64,000 bases of DNA from positions 1-64,000 of the forward strand of contig RZUM01000008.1 of assembly GCA_004193205.1 (NCBI GenBank). Direction: 5' to 3'. How positions within the stretch are numbered: the first letter of the stretch is position 1; each line of letters begins with the position of its first letter. The translations under genes and the position numbers were made by a program. Source of the DNA: Gordonia sediminis. Its GTDB lineage: Bacteria; Actinomycetota; Actinomycetes; Mycobacteriales; Mycobacteriaceae. The notes under the pieces were generated by a model. That model did no database searches. It was not told the DNA's origin and worked only from the letters and a program-made list of their open reading frames with translations. Below are positions 47,741-58,124 of this stretch, in pieces.

Positions 47741-49012
47741 CTATGTGGCGCGTGAAGACGATTCGTTTTTGAAGTGTGTCAGTCGACCTACCGTTGCCGC
47801 GATCCTCAGAACGTAGCCGTCACGAGGGTTAGTTGGATCACGTCCTGTGATTTCTGCAATCTTCTTCAGTCTGTACCGGACAGTATTTGGATGGATGTAC
47901 AGTTCCCGCGCGCAGCTCTCCACGGAGCCCCCGGAGTCCAGGTAGGCCTCGAGCGTTGCCGCGAGAGTGCTGCCGCCCTTGGCGAGCGGCCGGACCAGGA
48001 TCTCGTTGAGAGCCGTCATCGCCGACGGGTCCCCGTTGAGTGCTCGCTCGGGCAGGAGTTCGAGACTGTGTACCGGCCTCGGCGCGTTGGGCCACCCGAC
48101 GACGGCGGCGATCCCCGCCATCGCCTCGTCGGCGCTCGTCGGTGCATTGCTGAGGTTGGGCATCGTCGGTCCGATGACCACCGGCCCGTCGGCGAAGTGA
48201 CCGAGCAGCGCGGTGACGAACCGTTCGCTGGGACGTACCGACCCGCTCACGATGGCCACGAGCAACGAGCCCTGCACGACCGAGAGGGCGGATCGGTCGA
48301 ACTGTTTGGCGGTGTTGTGGATGGCCAGGGGAACCGACACGTTCTGCTCGGGCGGTGGGGCTCCGACGATGACGGTGGCCGGGGCGTCGGAATCCCAGTT
48401 CAGTGCCGCCGCCCGCGACAACAGCTGGGGACCCGTGTCGCCGCGTACCACGGCATCGACGACGAGCGCTTCCAGACGCGAATCCCAGGCGCCGCGTGAT
48501 TCCGCCGCCGAGGCGTAGATCGACGCCGCGGCGAAGCCGATCTCACGACCGTACCGCAGCACCGATTCGGTCAGTGCGCGCAGCTGGGCGTCGTTGCGGG
48601 CGAGTAGCGGCAGCCACTTCTCGAAGAATTCCATTGCGACGCGGACCATTTCGACGGTCTGCAGCAAGGTGATCCGCCGCGCGAGATCCTGGGGGACGAC
48701 TTGGAACGCCTGCACCGTGAACTTGACGTTGCCCTCGGGATCCTGAATCCACTCCACGAAGTTGACCACGGCGGTCTGCACCACGAGCTGGACGCTGGCC
48801 CTCTGGGCGGCATCGAGGTCGCCGAAGTAGGGCAGCTGATCCTGCATCGAGTGGACCGCCTCGGTCGCGAGTCGTCCGCTATATTGCTTGACCCGCCGGA
48901 GCAGGGTGTCGGGCAGCGCGTCGTGCACGGTCGCCGGTGCGGGTACGTGCGCGCCACGCTCCCCGAACACGTCGGCTGGTGGTGGTTCCTGGTTCACGGG
49001 AGCGTCGGGCAC
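47741..49012 (-). CDS. mabR: PucR-family regulator of the FAS-II operon (MabR/FasR-like)
   Basis: 423 residues. The C-terminal PucR helix-turn-helix is CARELYIHPNTVRYRLKKIAEITG (read as CARELYIHPN and TVRYRLKKIAEITG, about 370-395); the N-terminal two thirds are helical (QLPYFGDLDAAQRASVQLVV). It lies directly upstream of fabD in the same orientation, as Rv2242 (mabR) does in M. tuberculosis, where it controls the fabD operon in response to acyl-CoA. The next upstream gene is aceE, also as in M. tuberculosis. Confidence 0.9.
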   Translation of the reverse strand: MPDAPVNQEPPPADVFGERGAHVPAPATVHDALPDTLLRRVKQYSGRLATEAVHSMQDQLPYFGDLDAAQRASVQLVVQTAVVNFVEWIQDPEGNVKFTVQAFQVVPQDLARRITLLQTVEMVRVAMEFFEKWLPLLARNDAQLRALTESVLRYGREIGFAAASIYASAAESRGAWDSRLEALVVDAVVRGDTGPQLLSRAAALNWDSDAPATVIVGAPPPEQNVSVPLAIHNTAKQFDRSALSVVQGSLLVAIVSGSVRPSERFVTALLGHFADGPVVIGPTMPNLSNAPTSADEAMAGIAAVVGWPNAPRPVHSLELLPERALNGDPSAMTALNEILVRPLAKGGSTLAATLEAYLDSGGSVESCARELYIHPNTVRYRLKKIAEITGRDPTNPRDGYVLRIAATVGRLTHFKNESSSRAT

Positions 49013-49028
49013 TCATCCAATGTAGGCC

Positions 49029-49070
49029 GGGCCACCCGCGCGACGACCGAAATCGTCGCGCGGGTGGCCC
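49029..49070 (-). terminator. Stem-loop after aceE
   Basis: A perfect 18-bp stem (GGGCCACCCGCGCGACGA) with a 6-base loop lies between the aceE stop and the mabR start. No T-tract follows, as is common for actinobacterial terminators. Confidence 0.75.
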
Positions 49071-49078
49071 CGCCCGTG

Positions 49079-51895
49079 TCAGGCGACGCCCGGGTCGCTC
49101 GTCTGTTGCGGAGCGGCCGCCACGTCGGTGACCTGGTACTTGTCGGCGGCCTGCTGAGCGACCGTGAACGGGATGTTCCCGTCCCGGGCCAGACCCACCA
49201 GCACGCCCACGACGATCGACTCGGCGTCGACGTTGAAGTAGCGACGCGCGGCGGGCCGGGTGTCGGAGAATCCGAAGCCGTCGGTGCCGAGCGTCAAGTA
49301 GGTACCCGGCACGTACGGACGGATCTGTTCCTGGACCCCGCGCATGAAATCGCTCACCGCGATCGACGGACCGATCGTCTGGGAGAGGACCTCGGTCACG
49401 TACGGGCGCGGGTAGGCCACGTCGGGTTCGCGGATCGCCAGACGGTCGGACTCGATGCCGTCACGGGCGAGTTCGCTCCACGAGGTCACCGAGTAGACGT
49501 TGGCGCCCACGTTCCACTCCTCGGCCAGCATCTCGGCGGCGCGCAGTGCGTCGGGCATGGTCACGCCGGACACGAGGATGTTGGCGTAGAACTGCTTGCC
49601 GTCGGGCGCCTGCTGGAAGCGGTAGATGCCCTTGAGGACTCCGGCGACGTCGAGGTTCTCCGGCTGTGCGGGCTGACTGATCGGCTCGTTGTAGACCGTC
49701 AGGTAGTAGAAGATGTTCTCCTGCTTCTCCCCGTACATCCGAGTGATGCCGTCGGCGATGATGTGGCCGAGCTCGTAGGCGAACGCGGGATCGTAGGCGA
49801 CCACGGCCGGGTTGGTGGCAGCCAGCAGAGGCGAGTGGCCATCGGCGTGCTGCAGTCCCTCGCCGGTCAGCGTGGTCCGTCCCGCAGTCGCCCCGATGAT
49901 GAACCCGCGGGCCATCTGGTCACCCGCCGCCCAGAAACTGTCACCCGTGCGCTGGAACCCGAACATCGAGTAGAAGATGTACACCGGGATCATCGGCTCG
50001 TTCTGGGTCGAATACGACGTCCCCACGGCGGCGAACGAGCCCGCCGAACCGGCCTCGTTGATTCCCTCGTGCAGGATCTGCCCCTGGGTGCTCTCCTTGT
50101 AGGCGAGCATCAGTTCCGCGTCGACCGCGGTGTAGAGCTGACCGTTGCGGTTGTAGATCTTCAGCGTCGGGAACCACGAGTCCATACCGAACGTCCGGGC
50201 CTCGTCCGGGATGATCGGCACGATCCGCTTGCCGATCTCCTTGTCGCGCAGCAGGTCCTTGAAGATGCGGACCAGCGCCATGGTGGTCGCGACCTCTTGT
50301 TTGCCGGAGCCCTTCGCGGTGGTCTTCAGTGCAGTGGAGAAGTCCGGCTTGAGCACCTTGGACTCCGCGCGCCGAGTCGGCACGAAGCCGCCGAGTGCCT
50401 TACGGCGGTCCAGCATGTACTGGACCTCCGGCGAATCGAGTCCCGGGTGGTAGTAGGGCGGCAGGTAGGGGTTCTCCTCGAGTTGGGCGTCGCTGATCGG
50501 GATGCGGTTGTTGTCGCGGAAGGCCTTCAGGTCATCGAGGGTCAGCTTCTTCATCTGGTGGGTCGCGTTGCGTCCCTCGAAGTGCGTACCCAGCAGATAG
50601 CCCTTGATGGTGTGGGCGAGAACCACCGTCGGCTGTCCCTTGTGCGCCATCGCCGCCGCGTAGGCGGCATATACCTTGCGGTAGTCGTGACCACCGCGCT
50701 TCATCTCCCAGATCTGCGCGTCCGTCATGTCCTTGACGAGTTCCTTGGTGCGCGGATCGCGATGGAAGAAGTGCTCGCGGATGAAGGCGCCGTCGTTGGC
50801 CCGGTAGGTCTGGAAGTCGCCGTCGGGGGTGGTGTTCATCAGGTTGACCAGCGCGCCGTCGTGGTCGGCGTAGAACAGCTTGTCCCACTCGCGGCCCCAG
50901 ATCACCTTGATGACGTTCCAGCCGGCGCCCCGGAAGAAGGACTCGAGTTCCTGGATGATCTTGCCGTTGCCGCGCACCGGGCCGTCGAGCCGCTGCAGGT
51001 TGCAGTTGATGACGAAGGTGAGGTTGTCGAGACCCTCCGTGGCGGCGAAACTGGCGAAGCCACGCGATTCGGGCTCGTCCATCTCACCATCGCCCAGGAA
51101 TGCCCACACATGCTGATCCGAGGTGTCCCTGATCCCGCGGTCGTGCAGATAGTGGTTGAAACGTGCCTGGTAGATGGCGTTCATGGGGCCGAGGCCCATC
51201 GACACCGTCGGGAATTGCCAGAATTCCGGCATCAGGCGCGGATGCGGATAGGACGGCAGGCCGCCGCCCATCCCGGCGTGGCTGTGTTCCTGACGGAACC
51301 CGTCCATGCGGGTCTCGTCGATGCGGCCCTCGAGGAATGCGCGGGCGTAGATGCCGGGGGCGGCGTGACCCTGGAAGAAGACCTGGTCGCCGCCGCCCGG
51401 ATGATCGGCGCCGCGGAAGAAGTGATTGAAGCCGACCTCGTACAGGGTCGCCGACGATGCGTACGTGGAGATGTGTCCGCCCACCCCGACACCGGGGCGC
51501 TGGGCGCGGTGCACCATGATCGCCGCGTTCCAGCGGAGGATTCGACGGAACCGTCGTTCGACGGCCTCGTCTCCGGGGAACCAGGGTTCGGTCTCGGTGG
51601 TGATGGTGTTGACGTAGTCGGTGGACGTCAGCGACGGAATGGAGACGTGCTTCTCGCCGGCGCGCTCGAGCAGACGGAGCATCAGATAGCGAGCGCGGGC
51701 GGGGCCTGCGTGGTCGAGCAAGTCGTCGAAGGACTCGAGCCACTCGGATGTCTCGTCGGGGTCGATGTCCGGCAGATACGACGCCACGCCCTCTCTGATG
51801 ACGCGGACGCGTTTGCGATCACCGTCGGTTGCGGCGCTCGCGGGCCCTGCGCCGTTGCCCTGTGCGGCGGTCGTGTGCTCTGCCTGTTCGGTCAC
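49079..51895 (-). CDS. aceE: Pyruvate dehydrogenase E1 component, homodimeric
   Basis: Thiamine-diphosphate enzyme that decarboxylates pyruvate and passes the acetyl group to the E2 of the PDH complex. 938 residues. The ThDP motif is [12 protein letters not shown] and the following [10 protein letters not shown]; the active-site region has [19 protein letters not shown]. Start is a GTG giving [12 protein letters not shown], with GGGAG 11 bases upstream. The family length is about 900-930, so it is full length. Confidence 0.96.
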   Translation of the reverse strand: MTEQAEHTTAAQGNGAGPASAATDGDRKRVRVIREGVASYLPDIDPDETSEWLESFDDLLDHAGPARARYLMLRLLERAGEKHVSIPSLTSTDYVNTITTETEPWFPGDEAVERRFRRILRWNAAIMVHRAQRPGVGVGGHISTYASSATLYEVGFNHFFRGADHPGGGDQVFFQGHAAPGIYARAFLEGRIDETRMDGFRQEHSHAGMGGGLPSYPHPRLMPEFWQFPTVSMGLGPMNAIYQARFNHYLHDRGIRDTSDQHVWAFLGDGEMDEPESRGFASFAATEGLDNLTFVINCNLQRLDGPVRGNGKIIQELESFFRGAGWNVIKVIWGREWDKLFYADHDGALVNLMNTTPDGDFQTYRANDGAFIREHFFHRDPRTKELVKDMTDAQIWEMKRGGHDYRKVYAAYAAAMAHKGQPTVVLAHTIKGYLLGTHFEGRNATHQMKKLTLDDLKAFRDNNRIPISDAQLEENPYLPPYYHPGLDSPEVQYMLDRRKALGGFVPTRRAESKVLKPDFSTALKTTAKGSGKQEVATTMALVRIFKDLLRDKEIGKRIVPIIPDEARTFGMDSWFPTLKIYNRNGQLYTAVDAELMLAYKESTQGQILHEGINEAGSAGSFAAVGTSYSTQNEPMIPVYIFYSMFGFQRTGDSFWAAGDQMARGFIIGATAGRTTLTGEGLQHADGHSPLLAATNPAVVAYDPAFAYELGHIIADGITRMYGEKQENIFYYLTVYNEPISQPAQPENLDVAGVLKGIYRFQQAPDGKQFYANILVSGVTMPDALRAAEMLAEEWNVGANVYSVTSWSELARDGIESDRLAIREPDVAYPRPYVTEVLSQTIGPSIAVSDFMRGVQEQIRPYVPGTYLTLGTDGFGFSDTRPAARRYFNVDAESIVVGVLVGLARDGNIPFTVAQQAADKYQVTDVAAAPQQTSDPGVA

Positions 51896-52104
51896 TGCTA
51901 TGCCTACTCCCTCGATCGGCCGGTGCACGGTGGTGTCCGGCGTGCGATGACACGGGCGCCGTCCCATTGATGTCAGGACATCGGCGTCCGTCTCTTATCG
52001 TGCCCCATGTGACCTGACTTGGCACCGGGTGGGCAAGGTTGCTGCCACCGGCCGCGACCTGCGGTAGCGTTTCGGTGTTTGTTACCCGCGGGTCAGGGGG
52101 GAGC

Positions 52105-52710
52105 ATGAGGGACGCGAAGCCGAACAGCACCGGGTCTCGTCCGGGTCGGGCGTGGTTCATTGCCGCCCTGGGCGCTGTGTGCGTCGTCGGGGTCGGATTG
52201 ACGGGGTGTGCGACGACGGTTGACGGGCGCGGGAGCGCGGCACCCGGTGAGGTGGCCGCCTACCAGGCCGATCTCTCGGCCTCACGGGCCGCCGAGTTGG
52301 CATCCGACGGCGCGGCGCTGTGCCGGGTGGCCATGTCGTCGATGGTGGTGATGGTGCGCGGATACAACGAGTTCGTGCGCAAACTCAACGAGGTCCAGTC
52401 CTACGACAAGCTCGGAGAGCTCGACGACAAGGCGCGCGCGAGTCTGATCGCCGGCGCGGATCTGATCCGCAAGGAGATCACCTCGACGACACCGCCCGAC
52501 CTCGCCGAGGTCACCGAACGGTTCCTCGATTCGACCGGCCGACTCGGTACGGCGATCGCCCGGCATCAACTCGTCGGGCTCAACCCGGTGTCGACGCAGT
52601 GGACCCAGGACAAGCAGGCCGTGCTCGACAGCTGCGCAACCTATCTGCCGCTGCCGCCCACCGATGGCGCGTCGGCGGCGCCGGCACCGTCGGGGCCTGC
52701 GCCGCCGTGA
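52105..52710 (+). CDS. Hypothetical lipoprotein
   Basis: 201 residues. A signal sequence with lipobox (AVCVVGVGLTGCAT) predicts membrane anchoring; the mature part is helical (SRAAELASDGAALCRVAM; KLNEVQSYDKLGELDDKARAS), with three or more Cys and a Pro/Ala tail. It corresponds in position to Rv2240c. ATG with GGGGGGAGC upstream. Function unknown. Confidence 0.75.
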   Translation: MRDAKPNSTGSRPGRAWFIAALGAVCVVGVGLTGCATTVDGRGSAAPGEVAAYQADLSASRAAELASDGAALCRVAMSSMVVMVRGYNEFVRKLNEVQSYDKLGELDDKARASLIAGADLIRKEITSTTPPDLAEVTERFLDSTGRLGTAIARHQLVGLNPVSTQWTQDKQAVLDSCATYLPLPPTDGASAAPAPSGPAPP

Positions 52711-52815
52711 TTCGAACGAAGTGGGAACAATTGCCTCTGTTCGGGTTGCATTGTGACCATTTAGGCTGTTCCCTAAGCTGACAGTCGAATTAGCATTTCT
52801 AGGAGGTCTCACGCG

Positions 52816-53247
52816 GTGGTTGCCGCCACAGAGTCCAGCGGCGCTGGGGGCAGTAGCGCCCACAAGCTCGGATTCACGTCGGGCATGGTGGTGCAGGAAC
52901 TCGGTTGGGATGAGGACACCGATGATGACCTGCGCGCGGACATCGAGGACGCCATCGGCGACGAGATGCTCGACGAGGACGCCATCGACGTGATCGACGT
53001 GGTCGTGCTGTGGTGGCGCGACGGCGACGGTGACCTCGTCGACGCCCTGATGGACGCCATCACCCCGCTTGCCGACGACGGGTACGTCTGGGTCTTCGCA
53101 CCCAAGACCGGGACCGACGGATACGTCGACCCGAGTGAGATCGCCGAATCCGCACCCACCGCGGGCCTCACCCAGACGACCGTGGTGAATCTCGGTGACT
53201 GGTCCGGGTACCGGCTGGTTCAGCCCAAGAACCGTAAGCGCGCATGA
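52816..53247 (+). CDS. DUF3052 family protein
   Basis: 143 residues; GFTSGMVVQELGWDEDTDDDL and DVVVLWWRDGDGDLVDALMDA are typical of DUF3052 (Rv2239c). Very acidic in the middle. A GTG start with AGGAGGTCTC upstream. It overlaps ahpE by 4 bases, so coupled to the peroxiredoxin. Confidence 0.88.
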   Translation: MVAATESSGAGGSSAHKLGFTSGMVVQELGWDEDTDDDLRADIEDAIGDEMLDEDAIDVIDVVVLWWRDGDGDLVDALMDAITPLADDGYVWVFAPKTGTDGYVDPSEIAESAPTAGLTQTTVVNLGDWSGYRLVQPKNRKRA

Positions 53248-53735
53248 GCGAGGGTCGAGTCGATCGGCCGGCCGCGCCGCTGACCGTGGGTGACGTCGCG
53301 CCCGACTTCGAACTGCGCGACCAGAACAACCAGCGGGTGTCGCTGGCACAGTTGCGTGCCGACGGACAGGTCATGTTGGTGTTCTTCCCGCTCGCCTTCA
53401 CCGGGACGTGTCAGGGCGAACTCGGCTACATCCGGGACCACCAACCCGACTTCGTGCGCGACGATCTACGGACCGTCGCGATCTCGGTGGGGCCGTCGCC
53501 GACGCACAAGGTGTGGTCGTCGGCGCAGGGATTTCTGTTCCCGATCCTCGCCGACTTCTGGCCGCACGGCGAGGTGGCCCGGGCCTACGGTGTCTTCAAC
53601 GACAAGAGCGGGTACGCCAACCGCGCGACCTTCCTGGTCGACCGTGACGGGATGATCACCTTCTCCGACATGCTCGGACCGGGGGAGGCGCGCGATTCGG
53701 TGCTCTGGGACAAGGTGTTGCTCGCGTCCCGGTGA
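53244..53735 (+). CDS. ahpE: Peroxiredoxin AhpE
   Basis: One-Cys peroxiredoxin that reduces peroxides and peroxynitrite. 163 residues with the peroxidatic motif PLAFTGTCQGE (PxxxTxxC) and the conserved Arg in NRATFLVDRDG. No second conserved Cys, as in AhpE. ATG overlaps the upstream gene. Confidence 0.93.
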   Translation: MSEGRVDRPAAPLTVGDVAPDFELRDQNNQRVSLAQLRADGQVMLVFFPLAFTGTCQGELGYIRDHQPDFVRDDLRTVAISVGPSPTHKVWSSAQGFLFPILADFWPHGEVARAYGVFNDKSGYANRATFLVDRDGMITFSDMLGPGEARDSVLWDKVLLASR

Positions 53736-54071
53736 TCCTCCGGGCCACCGGAACGGAACTCGCCAGCGACCCACCGATCCCGAGGAGCATGTTTGAAACC
53801 TGGTCCCTGAGGAGCTCGCGAGGAACGAGCGAGCGTCACGAAGGGCCCCACCAGCTGCGGCCCTTCGTGACGCCCCTCCGCTGGCGCTCCGGGGCTCCTC
53901 AGGGATCAGTTTCCGAACACGCCTGAGGAGCGAGCTCGCGAGCGACCCCACCGATCCCTGAGGAGCGAGCTCGCGAGCGTCACGAAGGGCCCTCGGTTTG
54001 GGGTCTTGCCGCATCAACCGTTAGATTCATGAATTGGCGTTGGCGGGTGAATGCCTTCCGTACCGCCATCC
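53736..54071. other. Intergenic repeat-rich region after ahpE
   Basis: No gene. It contains one complete 102-bp palindrome and two partial copies of its left arm (about 53922-53947 and 53956-53992), then about 80 bp of ordinary sequence before tRNA-Val. Confidence 0.7.
53804..53905. repeat. 102-bp palindromic repeat, family B
   Basis: Starts TCCCTGAGGAGC and ends with the exact complement GCTCCTCAGGGA. The inner stem CGTCACGAAGGGCC pairs with GGCCCTTCGTGACG. The unpaired core CCCCTCCGCTGGCGCTCCGGGG matches the corresponding part of family A at 43118 and 43290, though the arms and inner stem differ. Confidence 0.87.
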
Positions 54072-54143
54072 GCGCGTATAGCTCAGCGGTAGAGCTCTGG
54101 TCTTACACACCAGCGGTCAGGGGTTCGAATCCCTTTGCGCGCA
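54072..54143 (+). tRNA. tRNA-Val (UAC)
   Basis: Acceptor GCGCGTA pairs with TGCGCGC (one G-T), D arm AGCTCAGCGGTAGAGCT, anticodon loop in TGGTCTTACACACCA reads TAC, T arm AGGGGTTCGAATCCCTT. CCA is not encoded. Confidence 0.95.
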
Positions 54144-54194
54144 CTACGACATCAGTACGGGTGGGCCGGCGCTGACCGACCCACCCGATCCAGA

Positions 54195-55658
54195 TCAGCG
54201 GTAGATCGATTTCAGCTCCTGGTATGCGGCAAGACCTTCCGGGCCGAGCTCACGTCCCATCCCGCTGTGCTTCACCCCGCCGAAAGGGGCCACCGGGTCC
54301 GGGATGTACCGGTTGATCCCGATGGAGCCGGTGCGGACCCGAGCCGCCACCGACCGCGCGCGCTCGGAGTCGGTGCTCCACACCGTGCCGCCGAGTCCGA
54401 AGTCCGAGTCGTTGGCGATCGACACGGCATCCGCATCATCGTCGTAGCCGATCACCGTCAGCACCGGACCGAAGATCTCTTCGCGGGCGATCGTCGCCGA
54501 GTTGTCGAGATCGGCGAACACCGTCGGCGACAGGAACCATCCGCGATCCCGGTCGGCGGGTCGACCACCGCCAGTGGTGATCCGGCCCCCCTCGGACCTG
54601 CCCTTGGCGATGTAGCCCTCGACCCGCTCACGATGCCGCTCGCTGGCCATGGGACCGATCTGCGTGGTCGGGTCCAGCGAATCACCGATGGACATCGATT
54701 CGGCGAACGCGGTCAGCACGTCGACGACCTCGCCGTATCGGGAGCGCGGAGCGAGCACGCGCGTGCCGAGGAAGCAGGTCTGGCCGTTGTTGGCCAATGT
54801 CGCCACGAACAGCTCGTTGCCGATCGTCGCCAGATCCAGCTCGGCGTCGTCGAGAACGATCGTCGCGGATTTTCCGCCCAACTCGAGGGTGACCGGCCGC
54901 AGCAGTCGTCCGCAGGTTTCGGCGATCGCCTGGCCGGCCGCGGTCGAACCGGTGAACGCGACCTTGTCCACACCGGGATGTGCGACGAGGTGGGCTCCGG
55001 TCTCGCGCCCACCCGGGACGATGTTGAGCACGCCTGCCGGTAGGCCCGCGGCTTCGGCGGCCTCGGCCAGCAGGAACGAGTCCAGTACCGTCTCAGGCGA
55101 CGGTTTGATGACCACCGTGCACCCGGCCGCAAGCGCAGGCGCGTACTTGAACGACGCGAGAGTCTGGGGGAAGTTCCACGGCACGATGGCGCCGACGACG
55201 CCGATCGGTTCCCGACGCACCTCGACGACGCCGCCGAACATGCCATCGCGAACATCGGGCCCCTGCTGCTCGATCAGATCCGCGTAGTAGCGCAGCAATG
55301 TCGACGGGTAGACCGCCTCCAACTGGCCAGCGACCGCGATCGGCATGCCGTTCTGCGCGGACACCGCGGCGGCGAACTCGTCTTTGCGGAGATCGATCTG
55401 CTCGGCGAATCGGCGGAGGTACGTCGCGCGCTCGCTCGCCGCGAGTCCCGACCAGGTTGTCGGGTCGTCGAATGCACGTCGAGCGGCGGCTACGGCGGCG
55501 TCCACGTCTTCGGTGGTTCCGTCGGGCACCACACCGATCTGTTCACCGGTGTTGGGTGAGATCACCGCGATCGTCTCGGGGCGGGAAGGCTGCTCCCATG
55601 CGCCGCCGATGAAGAGTCGTTGGTATTCGGTGGTTTTCGGGGACGTCGTGGTGGTCAT
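54195..55658 (-). CDS. Aldehyde dehydrogenase (NAD(P)-dependent)
   Basis: 487 residues. Rossmann motifs GAIVPWNFPQ and FTGSTAAGQAI, the catalytic Glu in TLELGGKSA and Cys in NNGQTCFLGTR, and the C-terminal EIFGPVLTV and PFGGVKHSGMGRE are present. ATG with AGGAG 8 bases upstream. It resembles betaine-aldehyde/phenylacetaldehyde-type dehydrogenases; the substrate is unknown. It stands alone between tRNA-Val and the PLD gene. Confidence 0.93.
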   Translation of the reverse strand: MTTTTSPKTTEYQRLFIGGAWEQPSRPETIAVISPNTGEQIGVVPDGTTEDVDAAVAAARRAFDDPTTWSGLAASERATYLRRFAEQIDLRKDEFAAAVSAQNGMPIAVAGQLEAVYPSTLLRYYADLIEQQGPDVRDGMFGGVVEVRREPIGVVGAIVPWNFPQTLASFKYAPALAAGCTVVIKPSPETVLDSFLLAEAAEAAGLPAGVLNIVPGGRETGAHLVAHPGVDKVAFTGSTAAGQAIAETCGRLLRPVTLELGGKSATIVLDDAELDLATIGNELFVATLANNGQTCFLGTRVLAPRSRYGEVVDVLTAFAESMSIGDSLDPTTQIGPMASERHRERVEGYIAKGRSEGGRITTGGGRPADRDRGWFLSPTVFADLDNSATIAREEIFGPVLTVIGYDDDADAVSIANDSDFGLGGTVWSTDSERARSVAARVRTGSIGINRYIPDPVAPFGGVKHSGMGRELGPEGLAAYQELKSIYR

Positions 55659-55846
55659 CGTGATCGCTCCTGCGAGATTGGTGGATGTCGCTGTTCGGCA
55701 GTGTGCAATCGATCGTGACACCGACCTGTGGACCACGACTGTGCAGAATTTGAACACGTAGGTTCATCAATTGATAAGTCTCACAGGGTGATTAAGCGCG
55801 CCCGCTGATCAGTTCCTGCGCGACCACACGCAACGGCTGCAGGACC

Positions 55847-57331
55847 TCACCGCTTTCCGAGTCTCGACAGCGGACGCCCCGCCAGATATCGGATCGAGCG
55901 GGTGAGGATCGGATTGCCCCGGGCGCTCTCCGGGTCGACGAGATCGTTCTCGGCCAGCGCGCTGTCCTCGTCGGCGACCGTCGAGGCGTCGAACGGCACC
56001 AGCGTCTTGCCGTGCCCGGACAGCGCGTCGATCGTCGCCACCAGCGAACCCCGTTCGTCGATCTCGTCGCGTAACTGCTCGATCGGCACGGCGAGGTGTT
56101 CGGCGAGCAGCCGGTCCCGGACGCCGGTGATGTCGCGTCGGTGCTGCTCGCCCAGCGGATCGTCGGCGGTGACCTCGACCGCGAGGTCGCACTCGCTGTC
56201 GAGACCGAGGGAGCGGTTGTTGAGGTTCGACGAGCCGACCCGCAGGAGCGTGTCGTCGGCGACGAGGACCTTGGCGTGCACATAGATGTCGGCACCTCGC
56301 GCCGTCACCGGATGGTAGGCGCGGAAGCGGTTGTGCGAGTCGCCTTCCCAGAGTGTGTGCAACAGTCGGCGACGGGCCCCGTCCATGGCCTTCTGTTCGA
56401 GCCAGCCTTCGGCATGGCGGGGCAGCACGACGACGATCTCGGGTCCGTCGGGTTCGCGGAGCCGCTCGACCATGGCGTCGACGAGGGTCCGGGCGGCGAG
56501 GTATTGGCTTTCGATGTACAGGCTGTGCCGGGCCGCGCGGATCGCGGTCAGATACAGCTGCTCGATCTCACGGACCTCGGCTCGGTCGGGCAGTTCGGGC
56601 AGGGTGCGCGCCACCGCCACGTCGACAGCACGCATGGTCGGTTCGAGGCCGGCGGGCCAGCGGTCATCGTCGTCGACGTCGGTCACCTCGGCCAGTTCCT
56701 GGCCGGTCGCGGCCTGCCATCGCTCCCGGGCGACCCTGCCGACGATGCGTGCGGCGTCCCCGTCGACGGCGGTCGTGGCGTCGTGCCACGGTCCGTATCG
56801 TTTGCCGGTGGGAGTGGTGCGGCGTTCGTCGTCGTCGCTATGCGCGGGGGTGTCCCAGCGGTCGACGGTCATGTCGATCCCGCCGCAGAAGGCGAGTCGA
56901 TCGTCGATGACCACGATCTTCTGGTGGTGGGCGGCGTGCAGCGGGTGATGCGTGTCGATCTCGAGGTGAACGTTGCTGCGCGTGATCAGATTGGTGATGA
57001 ACACCGGCGCCATGCCGCGGCCGATCGCGGTGAACGCGCCGACGCTCCACTTGAGCAGATACACCTCGAGCCCCGGCCGGTGTTGGGGGAGCCAGTTGAG
57101 GAATGCGCCGAGTTCGTTGGGGCCTTCGAGAGTCGCATCCTCGGGCTCCAGTTGGATGCGGGTGTCGAAATCCCACCCGATCAACATGATCCGTCGCTGT
57201 GCGCGCAGCATCGCGCTCTTCGCCAGGCGAAAGTAGTCGCTCGCATCGACGATGCAGGCAAGTCGATCCGCATGTCCGATGTCGCAGCAGTTGTGGCCGC
57301 GCTCGAACAGCGCAGCATTGATGTCGGTCAC
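55847..57331 (-). CDS. Phospholipase D-family protein
   Basis: 494 residues with two HKD motifs: HHQKIVVIDDRLAFCGG (about 145) and HAKVLVADDTLLRVGSSN (about 345), each with downstream GG or SSN features. There is no signal peptide. Family members hydrolyse or transfer phosphatidyl groups, or act in cardiolipin synthesis. Starts at a GTG 7 bases after the stop of the methyltransferase gene, so it is the third gene of a WYL regulator-methyltransferase-PLD unit. Confidence 0.9.
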   Translation of the reverse strand: MTDINAALFERGHNCCDIGHADRLACIVDASDYFRLAKSAMLRAQRRIMLIGWDFDTRIQLEPEDATLEGPNELGAFLNWLPQHRPGLEVYLLKWSVGAFTAIGRGMAPVFITNLITRSNVHLEIDTHHPLHAAHHQKIVVIDDRLAFCGGIDMTVDRWDTPAHSDDDERRTTPTGKRYGPWHDATTAVDGDAARIVGRVARERWQAATGQELAEVTDVDDDDRWPAGLEPTMRAVDVAVARTLPELPDRAEVREIEQLYLTAIRAARHSLYIESQYLAARTLVDAMVERLREPDGPEIVVVLPRHAEGWLEQKAMDGARRRLLHTLWEGDSHNRFRAYHPVTARGADIYVHAKVLVADDTLLRVGSSNLNNRSLGLDSECDLAVEVTADDPLGEQHRRDITGVRDRLLAEHLAVPIEQLRDEIDERGSLVATIDALSGHGKTLVPFDASTVADEDSALAENDLVDPESARGNPILTRSIRYLAGRPLSRLGKR

Positions 57332-57338
57332 TATCCGG

Positions 57339-58124
57339 TCAGCCTTTCCGTCCGATCGCCACCGTCGCCCACATCTCCTCCGACCGCGCGATGGTCGCGT
57401 CGAGGCCTCCGCGTCGCAGAGCCTCGGCCGTCAACTCGGCCTGGTGCTCACCGGTCTCGATGAGCACGTGACCGCCGGGGCGGAGCCATTCTCCGACGAC
57501 CGCCGCCACCCGGCGGTGCACGTCCACGCCGTCGGGGCCGCCGTCGAGGGTGTGGTGGGGTTCGTGGTCGCGGGCTTCCGGCGGCATCATCGCGATCTCG
57601 TCGGTCGGCACGTACGGTGCGTTGACGACGACCACGTCGGCGCGCCCGCGCAGCCGGACGGGGAGTGCGTCGAGCAGATCGCCGCAATACGTATGGCCAC
57701 CGACGGCCGCCAGGTTGCGGGCGGCGCATCCCACGGCGACCCGGTCGATATCGGTGGCGTGGAGGTCGATGTCGTCGACCGCGTCCGCGATCGCCCGCCC
57801 GATGGCGCCGGACCCGCAGCACACATCGATCACGACGGCACCCGGAGGCATCAGCGAAACAGCTTGTGCGACAAGGAACGCGGTGCGTTGTCGGGGCACG
57901 AACACTCCGGGATCGACCTCGATGCGCAGCCCGCAGAACCAGGTCCAGCCAAGAACCACCTCGAGGGGGACTCCGGCGACCCGGCGGTCGAGTAAGACGG
58001 CCAGCGCCGGCTCGTCGTCGGCCTGGCCGATGAGCAGGTCGGCCTCGTCCTCGGCGAAGACCGCTCCGGCCTCGCGGAGCCGCAGGACCGTGCGGGACAC
58101 CAGATCGGTGGGTGGGTTCTTCAC
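57339..58124 (-). CDS. Putative protein N5-glutamine methyltransferase (HemK/PrmC-like)
   Basis: 261 residues. A short N-terminal helical domain precedes the SAM fold with VIDVCCGSGAIGRA (motif I) and VVVNAPYVPTDEI. PrmC proper has Asn-Pro-Pro-Tyr at this place; here it is Asn-Ala-Pro-Tyr, and VFVPRQRTAFL replaces the usual IPRPETE. It is the TIGR03704-type paralogue, whose substrate is not known. GTG start overlaps the WYL gene. Confidence 0.85.
   Translation of the reverse strand: MKNPPTDLVSRTVLRLREAGAVFAEDEADLLIGQADDEPALAVLLDRRVAGVPLEVVLGWTWFCGLRIEVDPGVFVPRQRTAFLVAQAVSLMPPGAVVIDVCCGSGAIGRAIADAVDDIDLHATDIDRVAVGCAARNLAAVGGHTYCGDLLDALPVRLRGRADVVVVNAPYVPTDEIAMMPPEARDHEPHHTLDGGPDGVDVHRRVAAVVGEWLRPGGHVLIETGEHQAELTAEALRRGGLDATIARSEEMWATVAIGRKG

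Noticed and set aside
48701-51970. 1,089-codon open frame antisense to aceE
   Set aside because: AceE has all ThDP and active-site motifs along its whole length; the antisense frame has none.
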